A DNA stretch of 64,000 nucleotides from Hericium rajendrae. Taxonomy: Eukaryota; Basidiomycota; Agaricomycetes; Russulales; Hericiaceae. The position numbers and the translations under genes were made by a program. Below, piece after piece: positions 12,077 through 24,235 of this stretch. Numbering within the stretch: position 1 is the stretch's first letter; every line of letters begins with the position of its first letter. The DNA lies in the NCBI GenBank assembly GCA_033439255.1, contig CM065891.1, forward strand, positions 1,240,001 through 1,304,000, in the 5' to 3' direction. The notes beneath the pieces were generated by a model that saw only the letters and a program-made list of their open reading frames with translations, made no database searches and was not told where the DNA came from.

Positions 12077-13078
12077 GACGAACGCCTGCACCGTGAACGT
12101 TGGTGCTTCTTTATTCTTTGTTGGAAGTGCCTAACCTAGTGGCGTCAGTTCTGACCTGGCTCTCGGTACTGAATTCGGACGACTGGCTCGAGTATTGCGT
12201 ATGAGAGGGAGTGTGGCGATCGGAGGGAAAGTTGAAAAGGGATCTTGCCTGGAGCTGAGCGAATATAAGTACCGGTCATACCTCCAAAGACAATAGAAGT
12301 ACCGGCCATACCTCCACAAAGACAATAGACAGGCCAGTAGATGCTTACTCAATGTTCATTGACAACTTTCAAGCCTCATGGTCGTCTTGATGGCTGGATT
12401 AGCTGGCACGTGTCTAGCCCAGCGCTAGCAGAGGGAAAGCAGCAGCGAGGTACCCTGTTCCGATGCGGAGACGACAGACGGGCTGTGAAAGCTGTAGGCT
12501 GTTCGTTCATGTACAGGCTACAGAGAGTCCCAATCACAAGTACAGGCTAGGTAGGACGGAATTGTGCCAGTGATGGACACGACAGATTTGAGGTGGCCAG
12601 ACGTTTGAACGTCGGGGAAACGCGGGGTGATGGCGAGGGTGCCGGTGATGGTTAGTGATGGCTACTATGGCGCCTTCGTACTCTGTCGGTTTGAAAGGTT
12701 GATCATGAAATGCGCCATGGCTATAACGGACACTGCACTCAGCACAACGAAACCAGCACAACGAAACTCGCGTGTCGACACGCTTGAGCTAATCCTAATG
12801 AATGAGATGCCCATATTGCATCACGCCCGTCGCTCACACTGATTTTGGAATTGTTTTACATAAATGAACTTGTTCAGCGGCGACACGGGTCAATGACCAA
12901 GCTACGCGTTCACAGCTACAAGGCCAGGGAGACTCGGCATGCATGACGGTTGCCCTGCCTTTTAGCTGTAAAGGCTAGGCACAATGAGGTAAAGGGTATA
13001 TTGGCCGATTAAAGGGCTAAAAGACTGCTAAAAGTCTCTCAAAGTGCACACACATCCATCGAACTTCGGCTATCCCGC
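12077..13078. other. Spacer between F-box copies B and C with a short tandem repeat
   Basis: No gene is seen. At 12268-12330 a unit of about 30 nt, starting agtaccgg and ending gacaataga, occurs twice in tandem, the second copy with small changes. This is about 190 bp upstream of the copy B start and may be part of its promoter. Confidence 0.55.
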
Positions 13079-14908
13079 TTAAAGCACAAAAACATCAAGC
13101 TCTTCAACGGGTTTGGAACCCTGCAGTCACGACTGAGTATCAGTACACACGGCTCAGTCAACAGACTTACCTTGAGGCCCAGCAATCGCTGCTCATCCAG
13201 CAAAAATCCGTCATATAACTGCGCGTCCGGAATGCGGACTGCAGTGTATGGCAGGGAAGATGTAATCTGCTTGGTGAACAGCGATGGCGGGAGGATTGAA
13301 GGCTCGGTGATGAGTACCATGTCGTCCCCAGAAGCCATCTGTCGGCGATGCGCGCGACGGTTGAAATCCATCAGGTACGTCGTTGGTTCGCCGGCTTCTG
13401 TCATTTTCATTACCATTCGTTCACCATGTATTGGCCTTCAACTGACATCAGCATTGATGGATGGCCATTGGGTAACACATACCTCTGTGGGAGATCGATA
13501 TAATCGTGGGCCTTTGCCATGAATAGTCGGGTATATTCCGGGCCCCAGGTATCCCAAGGTATTTGTCGAGTTTGAACCATATCGTTGGATCCCACCGACA
13601 GAAGCTCCTTGGCTTTCGTGAACACGTCAATGTGAACTACCATCCTCACACTTGATTGGCTATTGTAGTCGCCCGCGTCGTAGACCAAGATACGGCTTGG
13701 ATCCTCGACCTTGAAAGGCAAGCCGCGAGGCTGATAAGAGGCGTACGGTGTGGTGTTGATATAGCCTGAGGGGAACTGTCCTTTAGCGACCTCTGGGAGA
13801 AGAAGGGTGACAACGTGCTTGACCGCGCCAGCAGTAACTGCGAATGGCGCGCCATCTGACGACTCGTCGCAGAATGTGAACAACAGCAGAGCGCGCTCAG
13901 TATACGTGCGCCCATTCCACAGCGCTGCGGACAAAACGAAAGACCGCGGGGTGAAAACGTGAAGTCTCTGATTGACCACATTGGATTTTTCGCCGAGGGG
14001 TGTCATTTTCTGCGCCCCACCGACGAGCAGTTAGGATTGGGGTAGCACATCAAAGGTAAAGGAAGTACATACGACGACCAAATCACCGGAATGCCAGTTG
14101 TATATGATGATGGAGTCATCCAGATCGTCGATGATTGTAACACCGACCATGTCTCCAGCAATCTGAGGCTCCATGATTCCGGCGTCAAATGTACCCGTGA
14201 TGAATCCAGAAGGACTCAGACTGGCAAAATGGATGCAGGTGAGTGCCATTTGAGCTGAGAGATCTGGGGTAAAACGTCAAGCAGGACTTGAGTTGATTCG
14301 GACTGCGTCTCTAGCTCCTCCTCGTCGAGATCCTCATGCTCCATTCCTACAAAGATGACGACATCTGCAGCGGGATCCATGCAGAACGGACGATACCATA
14401 AATCATCGTCCTCGCCAAGCGAGCCGTAATCCGACGCTTCCATCGTACGGGTTGGCAATGTCGTGCAGAAGATTGAGGACTCATATTGATCCTCTTCGTC
14501 GCTCAGGCGCATGGCCTGACAGAAGATTCCTTGAGCATAATGCATATTATTATGCTTGGGCTTCGTCGGATGTAGGTTTACGGTTTCCCGCTTCACCCAG
14601 TCCAAGGTGCGCCAGCGCTTGCGAAGATCGAGGAGAATTTGCAGACGCTCGCTTGTGATCTGGTCGCTGGGAGGCCCGTCGATGAGTCCATCTACACCAA
14701 GTTCGATGGTGTATGAAAGTTCTGTAGCCTCTTTGATTAGCTTATGGAAGCGTTTGCACACCTACGATGGTCGTTTAGAGGGCAACCAAATTGGGACATC
14801 TCGCACACGCACCATCGAGCAGACGATCAAATCTTGATATCCTATATTTTGCAACACCGTTATCAGGAGCTCCGAAGGAAAGGACAGGAGCTGCGATCTT
14901 GAGGCCAT
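13079..14908 (-). pseudogene. F-box-like protein, copy C (two frame breaks in the middle)
   Basis: Copy C is a tandem neighbour of copy B in the same orientation. The start MASRSQLLSFPSELLITVLQ at 14908 is shared with copy D. Blocks in order are VCKRFHKLIKEATELSY, VDGLIDGPPSD, MHYAQGIFCQAM, FCMDPAADVVIFV, IAGDMVGVTI, IYNWHSGDLVVV, SFVLSAALWNG, GLPFKVEDPSRILVYDAG and IPWDTWGPEYTRLFM. The last exon ends EELDVFVL (stop 13079-13081). The conserved LSSNG block is in a different frame from both flanks. One shift lies near 14285-14300 and another near 14204-14220, so the chain cannot be read through. The 3' half is fully open and serves as the best reference for copy A. An unrecognised intron could hide one shift, but no good donor is present. 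Confidence 0.75.
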
Positions 14909-15417
14909 GGTGAACGAGAACTACGCTAGGCTGAGTATGTTGAGCTTGGTGGGAGAGTCATGGCTAGAAGTGTTGATACTGATGCTGACGAGTGGAGACT
15001 AGAAATTGAACTTCGACTTGAAAGGTACCATCTGGCACATTATCCGGCCCTACCAGATTGCCGAATGGGCGCGCAGCATTGTGGTACGCTCATATGGCTT
15101 ACCGCTTGCCCATCGACTGGCCCATCAAAACGACGTAGCGGCCTTGGCAATGGCAGACTAACTACACTAGTATTCGCTCAACAAGAAGTCTCTAGATCAG
15201 CGAAAGTCTCCACGGAAGTATGCGCTCGTTCACTTTCAGATTGAGCTCTCATCTACTCGATGGCTTATGACCGTAGCGGCTTCTTCTTGCAACCATTAAT
15301 TCCCACAGTTTACTTATTATCTCGCGGAAGCAGAGAGGAGTATGATTGCAGAACGATACTGTAAATGCAGCGGATAGCAGAATGACGCAACCCCACAACC
15401 ATGACAAGCAAGTCGGA
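14909..15417. other. Intergenic: F-box C promoter and uS9m terminator
   Basis: No coding frame is supported. The right end carries the 3' flank of the mitochondrial ribosomal gene. I see no conserved element. Confidence 0.5.
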
Positions 15418-16553
15418 TCACCGCTTGACCCAAGCATACTGTGCGGGCAGCATGGTTAGTAGAGATCATAGCGAAAATCACGAGTTTACGCACCCGTTTG
15501 CGTGCCTTGGCCAAACCGGTCTTCTTGCGTTCGACCATACGGGGATCGCGCTTGAAGATTTTGGCTACAGATGAGGTCAGCTCACGACTACTCCAAGTTA
15601 CAGGGAAGTTGAACTACGCACCTTTCCGAAGGATCTGTTCCATCTCTGGGACATACGCTACGACGCCCTTCGCGACACCATGGGCAACAGCCCCGGACTG
15701 ACCAGTAGTCCCTCCTCCACGAACAATTGCAAATACGTTATAAGCTCCGACAACTCCTGCGAGCTTGAGCGGACGAACAATGCGTTCGCGGTCGGCCGGC
15801 GATGGGAAGTACTCGTTCAGCGGGATGTTGTTGACCAGGATCGAAGTCGTCGTGACATTCACCGGCACACGCGTCACCTGCGTGTGCTCAAATGCGTCTT
15901 GCACTCTAGGTTCAAGAGAGTAGTCTGGCAATGCTTCTTGAACGTCGGCCTTCTCAGCAGGTGCCTGGACCGGGATCATCCACACTTGCGCCATGCTCTC
16001 CTTCCTCCTGCCCACAGTGTACGAGCGACCGAAGCGGTCGAACTTGACAGGTTTCGCCTTTCCGCGTCCAAGGAAAGCATCCTTGTCCGCACGCTCGAAG
16101 ATACGCATCACGCCCAGGATACCCTCTGCAAGGCCCGGGTGCCCTGCCGTGCTGGCAATGCGCTGGTGTGATTCGAGTTCGCTCAGGAGCTCGGTGAGCC
16201 GGCGATAGCGAGAGGTGGTGAGCCTGCGGGCGAAAAGACTCGACATGTCATCGCGCGAGCGCCATGCGGGCTGCGCTGGAGGCAGGGAATCGCGAGCATG
16301 TTTGGGAAGAGGAGGAGCTCGAGTGTGCGGAGGGCGCGGCGGGAGTGCGTCACCGCCGTTTCCAGTTCATTCACTTGGTCATAGTAGTCCGACCGGCCAG
16401 TGTAAAAAGTGGGCGACTCCGGCTTGACCTTTCGGGGCGGCGTGGTGTGCGGTCGACGTGTTGAAGGGAACGTGGTGGAACGAAGGGTGTCGACGCAGTA
16501 GCATATTGTCGCTTGAGCGCAACCCGAATGGGTTGCCTGAAGGCGTTGAGCAT
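15418..16553 (-). CDS. MRPS9: Mitochondrial small-subunit ribosomal protein uS9m
   Basis: This is a structural protein of the mitochondrial ribosome small subunit. The core exon (about 16246 to 15622) contains the S9 signature FGRSYTVGRRKESMAQVW and, near its end, RGGGTTGQSGAVAHGVAKG. The exon after an intron ending about 15559 gives KIFKRDPRMVERKKTGLA. A last 21-nt exon (15418-15438) gives YAWVKR, the family's conserved C-terminus. The N-terminal MLNAFRQPIRVALKRQYATA from 16553 is a basic, acid-free mitochondrial presequence. Two frame changes separate it from the core. One is near 16431-16440, before KPESPTFYTGR, where a weak 53-nt intron is conceivable. The other is near 16313-16323, before LPKHARDSLPP, where no intron fits. 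For an essential single-copy gene, a sequencing indel at the CTC-rich run is the simplest explanation for the second. Confidence 0.85.
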
Positions 16554-16961
16554 TATTGCCTATATAGCAGTTCTTCCTCAACGCTCTTTCGTTCAGAAGA
16601 ATGATTGTACTCACCTGGGGCGACAAGGCTTGTCGTCAAACAGAAGTGACCGCAAGACAAGCCGCGCTCGGTTATTCGTAAATTTCCCGTCACGTGGACA
16701 CAGACGCGCTGCCAGACGGCAGAACTCGAGACGCGTTTTCTTGGTCAAACCTACTCACTATTACTCTGTGAGATGCTTACAGCTGGTCGAGGCAGCTTGT
16801 GCTATTCCAACGGCCTTTTCTCAATTTTTACCTGTACAGAGGGACCTCTCGGCAAAGGCAAAAGCATCAGACATCCTGAAGAGGAAACCCGATTTACCAC
16901 GCTCACGTAGCAGCCGCAACCTGGCACGGGCAAAGGACTGACAGAGATCCGCCTGTCCATC
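16554..16961. promoter_or_regulatory. Divergent promoter region of uS9m and CASP
   Basis: About 400 bp separates the uS9m start (-) and the CASP start (+). It should carry both promoters. No TATA-like box is evident, as expected for housekeeping genes. Confidence 0.5.
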
Positions 16962-19867
16962 ATGTCCTCAGAAACAAACTTCTCTGGTGCCCTGGCAACA
17001 TGGAGAGGTAAATCTGCCTTTTAATTGTAGCAAACTGCAGCTAATTTGGTTCTAGACATCAACCTCTCCGAGTTGCAGAAGCTCCTGGATACCCAAGGTG
17101 TTGAGGTGGTGGAGAACCAGAAGGAGAGCGTAGTTGGACGCAAAGCCTTGGCTGACCGGACGAAGGGTATGTATTACTGTTGAATTGCGTTCCGCGGTGG
17201 TATGACGCGTGCTGTTAGAGTTCAAGAGGATTCCGGACGAGGAGAAGCTTACAGCGTTCAAGGGATTGCTTAAGGGTGTGTGCTGCTGACGCTGTCTCAA
17301 GGTCCAATATTAACCTCGTTGTTAGCATATCAGACCGAGATTGATAACCTCACTAAACGTAGCAAGACTACCGAAAATGCCTTTCTCAACGTGTACAAGG
17401 TCCTCGCGGAAGCTCCTGACCCATATCCCCTGCTCGAGGCAGCAGTTGTAAGTGCCCCATGTAATGATATCGGGATTTGCTTAACGGAGAAATGCGCGTC
17501 TTAGGACCAGACGGTCAAAGTTGCGGAGACCAGAGACCTGGAACAAGAGCTACAGCGCGTCCGCAATGAGAATGCTGATCTGCGCAAGCGCGTGGCTGAC
17601 ACTGCTAATCTGGAGTCGGCCAAGAAGAAAGTTGAGACCAAGGTTGAGCAATTAGAAGAAAAGGTAGCCGTAACGCAGCGCATACAGTCTTATGTCGCAT
17701 TTCGTTATACTCATACTCGCGACAGATGGATGTCTTGATTCAAGAAAGGGTCTCACAGAAGGAACAAGAACTACATGCGACCTATGATGAGAAATTGCGG
17801 AATTATGAGGAGCGGTAAGATGACCTTTATCAATTTGGATGTTGAAAATGCTCATTATGTACACAGAGAACACGATCTTCATCGGCAGGTATCTCTCGTT
17901 AAGGACCAACTCCGGGATCTTCGCACTTCGAATGAATCCAATCAAGCAAAGCTGTTCGACCACAGTCAACGTCAAGGTTCGCTATCTATATATTAATGTT
18001 TCTGTCCATTCTCATAGGAGCAGATCAGGAAGTCTACGCGAAGCTCGCTGAAATGGACATGATTGTCGCGGATCTAGAGCGCGCAAATACGAGGGTGGCA
18101 ACTGTGGAACGGCGCAACGTGAGTCACGTGAAATTCTCAACCTCAACATGTTGATGATAATATGTCTTTCTATAGGAGCTCCTGCGTGCTGAAATGGAGT
18201 CGCTGCGGACAGGCAACGAATCTTCCGAGCGGTAAGTTTAGCTGCCACATGCACATGCTCCAAATACTCAGCTGTACGAACTTGGAAACGACAGCGTCGT
18301 GGCATTGAAAGCACAAATCACATCCCTTGAGTCCGAAACTGAACGTCTTTCCCAAATGCTCGATACCCAAAAAGCAACCACATCGGACATAGAAAAGATT
18401 GCCACCAAGAACGTTGAGGAGAGCGCAAAGATGGCATCACAAATGGTGCGTTTCGGCGGGCTTCGGCGGACCAGAGTGTCCTAATTAAATGTCTCTAGGC
18501 CGTAGAGGTCGACAGATTAAAGCAAACCTTGAAGGGTTATGCGGACTACGACGAAATTAAACGTGAGCTTGATATCATGAAGGTAGGTTTCTAATCTCAC
18601 ATCACTATTCTTATGCATTTGTTGATGATCGGGTTCTTGGAGTACGTCGAATTCGCTGGTCTGGAAGGCGACTTGGACGACGATAGCGGCTTTTCAACGG
18701 ACAATGAATTGGGACTTCAGTTACCTAATCCCAACGCGTCGAAGGCGAATGCTCATCAAGACTCCTTGGAAGTGATGTTAGCTACCAAGAACAAGCGGAT
18801 ATTGGAAGAATTAACCAAGTACAGGGTAAGCATCCAAATTCATGACATGTAATGAGCAACAGTCACTGATTCAGCACTTGTGATTCATTGCACAGATCCT
18901 GCATAGCGAGCTGGAATCGTCACTGCAGTCGGTCCGCGACGAGCTGGCGACAACCTCTGCAGAGTTGGAGAAGCAGCGTGAACTCAATGAGCGGCTCGAA
19001 AATGATCTTCTGCAATTAGACCAACGGGAGCAGAATGGTCGAGCCATTGGGACCGATACATCCTCTCGTGAAATTGATCCAGATGACGTCCTTGCCGGAT
19101 TAGACCTTGGGCGAAAGGACAAGGGCAGTGCAAATGTGAGTAAAACCAAGTTACGTCGACAGGACGAGGAAGGCCGAATAACTCTCAGGATACCCCCGTG
19201 AGGAATACACCGATCCCATTCGCCCCCTCAGCGGATACATCCATTCTCCCTATCGTCACCAGCCAGCGAGACCGTTTCAGACAGCGAAATGCCGAGTTGG
19301 AGGAGGTTTGTACATCCATTTTGGATCATTACATGCCTCTTGACATGACATATAGGAACTGCGCAAGCAATTCCAAATCATCTCTGAGCTGCGTACCGAA
19401 ATACGCAGCCTGCAAACGGACAATCTCAAGCTCTACGAGAAAGTCCGCTACATGCAGAATTACCGGGAAAACACGACGAACTCGACACTCGACCCACTGC
19501 CGGCAGGACCGTCGACTTCGACGGCAACGCCCGAGTTCGGGAAGTACAGGGCACGATATGAAGAATCCATGAATCCATTCGAGGCGTTCCGCGGTCGAGT
19601 AAGTCTGCCTGGTTTTTAACTTAAGGTATCGAATAGCTGACGGTTTATATGATGCAACAGGAGGCAGCAAGGGCGTACTCAAATCTCAACCCACTAGAAC
19701 GTGGCGTTCTCGCCCTAACACGAGCGGTCCTTGGCAACAGGCGAGCTCGGAACGCCTTCATTTTCTATGCGGTCGCGTTGCATGCCTTGGTTATGTTCAC
19801 CACGTACGAGTGCACAATGGCTTCGGGATCGCAGCTACAACGACAACCCGGACCCTATGGCTCATGA
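16962..19867 (+). CDS. Golgi coiled-coil membrane protein CASP (Coy1 homologue)
   Basis: This is a tail-anchored Golgi tether acting in intra-Golgi vesicle transport. The start [20 protein letters not shown] leads into the family's N-terminal segment ([19 protein letters not shown], then DRTKEFKRIP across an intron, then [19 protein letters not shown]). A long heptad-rich coiled coil follows over about a dozen exons, including [19 protein letters not shown]. The C-terminal CASP domain is clear in the last exons: [20 protein letters not shown], then [20 protein letters not shown], which contains the single transmembrane segment, followed by a short luminal tail ending PGPYGS. The membrane-proximal placement of the hydrophobic stretch matches human and yeast CASP. 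No frame break was seen. It is divergent from uS9m and convergent with the TFIIH gene. Confidence 0.9.
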
Positions 19868-20073
19868 GCTATAGGCGCTCTTTCGCTCGTCAACTTCGCT
19901 CAGCCTTGGGGGGAGGAGCAAGCATCCCAGTAATATTCCATGCATTTAGGGACTTTTTACATTACATTCGCTGTAGGTACTTGAATTAATCATGCAGTCC
20001 GGACACAGTGTCGATCATGCGGAGTGAATGCTAAAAGGGAAGATACAAATGAGAGCGTCGACATGCTTTTGTA

Positions 20074-22407
20074 TCATGACCTGGGTTTGCGCGTCTGCCA
20101 GAATGCCAGCGCCTTGTCTACAGCGTCCATGATGGGTTTCATACCCTGCGAGTTACCTATTAGCACGACCAATAGCCAACTTCAGTAGCGGAGTATTCAC
20201 TTACGATTTCGACCTTTCGGTGGTCTACCCCTGCCTTTTCTGCGGCAACGACGATAGCCATAACCTTCTCAGGTGTTTTGCTCAGATAGGTCGCCATGCG
20301 CGCCGCCTTGGCAGCTTTCTGCGCCGGCGTCGCAGGAGCAAGAGACTGCAGCTCGGCGGTAGATGGGTAGATTGACGACCAGAACTGGCGGAGAAATTCG
20401 TTGGCTGCGGTTTGGCATGTGCGCATTTGGCGGAAGATATCCTCAGGAATGTCCCCTAAAACATTCCAACATCAATCCAAGGATTGTCCAAAATAGGTTG
20501 CCTGCAGCAACGTACTTTTCCTGCCTTTGATGTCGAGACGGGCAGCGACATTTTGAGTCATTGACATCAATGCAGTATCTGCTGCTTTGCGTTCGAGTTT
20601 CAGCTGGCTGAGGCTGTTCGACCAGTCTTGAAGATCAATTTTGGCTTCTCGTAGAGCGGCTCGCAAATCGACAGCCTTGTGACGAGTGTCACTGGAGAAA
20701 CACAAATAGAGCCTGCAGCACTCACCAGTCGAGGCGCCTCTTCTGCTGCTCCTACCGCTCCAACTCGTCCTTCGAAATAACGTTGCCGGTCCTGCATTTG
20801 TAGAAGAATTCCCTCCGACGATTGGGGGTCATGCAGATCGTCGAGGTCTATTTGCGTATAGTAGGCATTCTAAGGGCAGTCAGTCAGACGTTGCCGGTTC
20901 GCGGGTTTCAAAGGTAACCCACATCGATCGACTTCGCCGAATCTAATCGTCTTCGTTTTTGCGAAGCCCCTTCCGCTCTATTCGACAGTGAGTGACGGAA
21001 TAAGAGTACATAGCAGTGTCGCCTACAGTGCTGAGTTCAGAAGCCTTTCGGAATGCTCATTGAACTTGCGTATGAGGGGCAGAGCACCCCTTTGTTTCCC
21101 TGGTTGCATTGTCACATCCTGGACATTCCCAGTCTATTGTATATACTGTCAAATCGAGCTTTATGACAAGGCAAAGAGACCATTACTTCGTCGTGATCTT
21201 CATGAGTGGCTCCCAGATCGATGAACATGTCAATATCTTCATCCCTTTGACGACGCGGTTCCAATTCTGGTGGAATGTCGGTAACGATTTGTAAGACAAC
21301 AAGGTCTGCGCGACCTACCATCATCGGGCTTCTCAAGATATTTATCAAAGATAATATCGTCTTTGACTACGTGCTGAGCGGCTGTCGATCGTATAGAGGC
21401 ACGATGCGAGTGGAACAGCTTCGATTGGAAGTATCGCTTCCAGAATTCGCCTTCTGAGAGCTTCATAGGACAGCTGTGAACTCCCTTCGAAGACATTTTA
21501 TGTGAGTGGGCATACTTTATTGGGCACGTTTTCGTCGTACGCCTTGGCCACGACAGGGTACTCTTCGAAGATGTCGTGAACGAGCTGCGGTGTTACAACG
21601 ATTTTGACATCTCCGCCCTCGATGGCTTGAGGTCTAGGGTCGACCAGTTGGCCCGGTCTGCCCTTCCTTTGGCTGTCCGCAGCTGCTTGGGCGAGTAGAA
21701 GGTGCTTTGGGACTATCGTCAGCATAGCAAGACGGATAAACGGATCAAACCCATTACTTCTCGACCCTCCCAGAATTCCGCTTCCGAGATTTGACCACTC
21801 ATGACAAGTTCACGGTGGAGAGCCGCCAGCTCCGGTGCCTTGACAAGGACCTTTTTGCGCAGACGAAAGTCGCTCAAGGGATCGGTGCTGGGGGTTCCGG
21901 GCGTTCGCGATTCGCTCGAAACAGACGCTGCTCGGGATGTGGATGGCTGCGAAAGTGCACCCAATCGTGGGGTGCTGACAGTGGGCGGGGTAGGGGCCGC
22001 AGTGACAGGCTGTACAGGTCTCGCTTCCTGCACGCTACGATTCCGGCTTATGATGTTCGTGAGCTCCTGCTTAAATGCTTCCCGGTCTGACAGCGCGGTG
22101 GGCTGGGGCGAAGTAAAGGTGAAGAAGTGTCCATTCGGATCGCTCACGAGTCCAATCTTGAGCTTGACCTGAGCTGCACCTTCCTTACTCGAGAAAAGAG
22201 CTACACACCCAGCAAAGCATTCCGAAACTTCAGAGCTGGGGGCGATGTCACAGGAGAAAACTCACAAGCCGCGTCAGCATGGGGTACGCGCACAGATGGC
22301 GCCTTTTTGCCATCCTGCGTCCATTGAAGGTGGGTATCTGTGAGCTCTAGAAGACCCGGTAGTTTCTTAAATGAGGCCCTTGCAGAGCAGAGAGTCGAGG
22401 GAGGCAT
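20074..22407 (-). CDS. TFIIH core subunit Tfb1/p62
   Basis: This is a subunit of transcription/repair factor TFIIH in the nucleus. Exon 1 (from 22407) gives MPPSTLCSARASFKKLPG and LELTDTHLQWTQDGKKAP, the start of the PH-like domain. It continues after an intron as LVSDPNGHFFTFTSPQP. BSD-type helices follow (LSDFRLRKKVLVKAPELAAL and ISEAEFWEGRE, then LSEGEFWKRYFQSKLFHSH). Next come DEDIDMFIDLGATHEDHDE, RKFNEHSERLLNSAL, YTQIDLDDLHDPQSSEGIL and the helical C-terminus NEFLRQFWSSIYPST. The last exon gives AVDKALAFWQTRKPRS, with its stop at 20074-20076. All are family landmarks in correct order. It shares a 138-bp divergent promoter with the phosphatase gene. A degraded copy of part of this gene lies at about 25938-26165. 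Confidence 0.92.
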
Positions 22408-22545
22408 TCACGGTTGGTCGCCGCCACTCCCGCCCGCCCGCGTCGTTTATCGTTAGATAAGCATGTCTTTCTTCCGTTATGAGATTAGATCTTTAGATTC
22501 TTTGCTTTACGCCTCGACTCTCGAGTCACCCTTGCTCTTGTCGCC
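22408..22545. promoter_or_regulatory. Compact divergent promoter (Tfb1 / PHOSPHO-type phosphatase)
   Basis: Only 138 bp separate two start codons on opposite strands, so the elements must overlap. The segment is CT-rich towards the phosphatase start. No TATA box is visible. Confidence 0.6.
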
Positions 22546-23606
22546 ATGTCCAAGGAGATCCAAAGGCAGCTCATTGTCTATGACTTTGACTGGTATGTGC
22601 TCATGATTCTGGCTGTGACATCCAACAAGAACAAGAACATTCAGGTCTCTCGCTGATCAGGATTCGGATAGATGGATCTTCGAGGTCCTGGCTCCCGATC
22701 TTCGTCGCAAGATGAAGACCTTGAAGGAGGAAATTCAGTGGACCGATCTCGTGTAGGATTGATGCTCTTAAGTGTATCTTGCCATTCTCATGTTGCGTGC
22801 GATTCAGAGCCCAGTCTTTGCGGGAACTACATGCGCGCGGCACGACAAGAGAAGAGATTGAGGATGCACTGAGAGTTATGCCCTTCGTACGTATCATTGT
22901 CTTTCTTGAACGTGAATTGTATAAACATCAGCCCCAACTAGCATCCTGCAATGGTTCGTAGTGTAAAGGCAGTCAAGGCCACTGCCAAACCAGAGACAAC
23001 TTTCCTCTGCTTGTCCAACGCAAACTCTGTCTTTATTACGACCATCCTCCAGGTACGGACACTACGATCTTGACCACTAACACGGAAAGCTCATTAGGGA
23101 ATAGTCGAAGGGTCTAGAGGATCTTTTCACTGAGATCGTCACCAACCCGGCTGAGTGGAATTCATCAGGTCTTCTGAAGCTTCGTCGGAGGATCGACCCC
23201 AACGGTCCTCAACACGCATGCAAGGTCGGCTGTAGTCCGAATATGTGTAAAGGTGCTACCATAGATCCTCGTGAACGGGGGGTGGACTGATCTAGCGCTA
23301 GGCGAGGAACTTGAGGCATTCCTCCAACACCATCAACCTGGGTTCGACCGTATTATCTACGTCGGTGATGGATCCAATGATTTCTGCCCGATATTGCGAT
23401 TGCGAAGGCAGGTGGTCTGATATTCTACTGGATTTAACATCTCATGCCCTTGCAGCCATGATATCGTCCTTTGCAGGCAATACCGCGGGCTTGAAAAGCG
23501 CATCGCCAAAGAAGGCGAAAAAGAAGGCCTGAAGTGTCAAAGGCGCTACTGGGCCGGTGCTTGGGAGGTCGAAGAGATCTACAAGCAACTCCCAAATATC
23601 GTCTAA
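22546..23606 (+). CDS. HAD-superfamily phosphatase of the PHOSPHO1/2 type
   Basis: This is a small cytosolic phosphatase; relatives act on phosphocholine, phosphoethanolamine or pyridoxal phosphate. The first HAD motif is unusual: IVYDFDWSLADQDSD reads DFDWS where most HAD enzymes have DxDxT, a form known in fungal PHOSPHO homologues. Further blocks are SLRELHARGTTREEIEDAL, TFLCLSNANSVFI (motif II), CKVGCSPNMCKG and RIIYVGDGSNDFCP (motif IV with the GDGxND acids). It ends RRYWAGAWEVEEIYKQL with a stop at 23604-23606. Seven exons were joined. The intron before SHDIVLCRQY appears to use a GC donor (gcaggt at about 23410), the only junction that restores family sequence. An unrelated reason for that junction would be a sequencing error. 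Confidence 0.85.
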
Positions 23607-24235
23607 TTCCCGTGCCCGGCGGGTACTAGACTGCTCTTCTCAAGGCTAACAGCAATGGTTTGTGAATCATTTATATATCATAGAGCTGCCAAAACATCTA
23701 GGAGTGTATGTCACCCATGTATACGATATACCACTGCCCTTGCTGTTGTACTGCATGCCAGTCTCGATCATTCGTGCAATGCTCGTTCTTTGCAAGTTTG
23801 GCCCTTCCACAACGGAAGAAAGTCGTAACGGTTTGTCTTGTCTCTTGACTGACTGCTAGTGACTTTTCTCGCCGAATATTTGCGGAAGAAGACCAGCACT
23901 CACACCAAGACATCCTCGTGCTTCTTTGAAGTACAGGCGTTAGCGCCGTCTTGGATTCAATTCAGCTCCATCCGTGGCTGCCGTATCACGGAGATCACTT
24001 CGGGCGGCCTCCCATTTACTCACCTTCCATTCATCTTCCTTCACTTTGCTCACATGTATTCGTAGCCCCCTGACAGATTCCATCATTACTATTTTTTCAA
24101 ATGAAGAAGCATCAACTTTACGTCCTTACGAGAACATCGGTTGCCGGAGAAAAAGCGGCTAATGGGAACCATTTAAAAGCAACGAAGGCTGCGCACAATG
24201 ACAGCCGCTCGTCCGACTAGTCACTCTCGAACATC
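23607..24235. other. Intergenic; promoter of the first SMP-30-like gene
   Basis: No gene is seen. From about 24020 the sequence aligns in patches with the region upstream of the second SMP-30-like gene (around 26430-26560): cactttg...cacatgt and gaagcatca...ttacgtcc occur in both. The duplication therefore included promoter DNA. A TTTAAAAG at about 24172 could act as a TATA-like box. Confidence 0.5.

Noticed and set aside
12077-12091. Upstream in-frame ATG (MQAFV) as the start of F-box copy B
   Set aside because: Copies C and D start at the MAS... codon; the extra five codons are not conserved.
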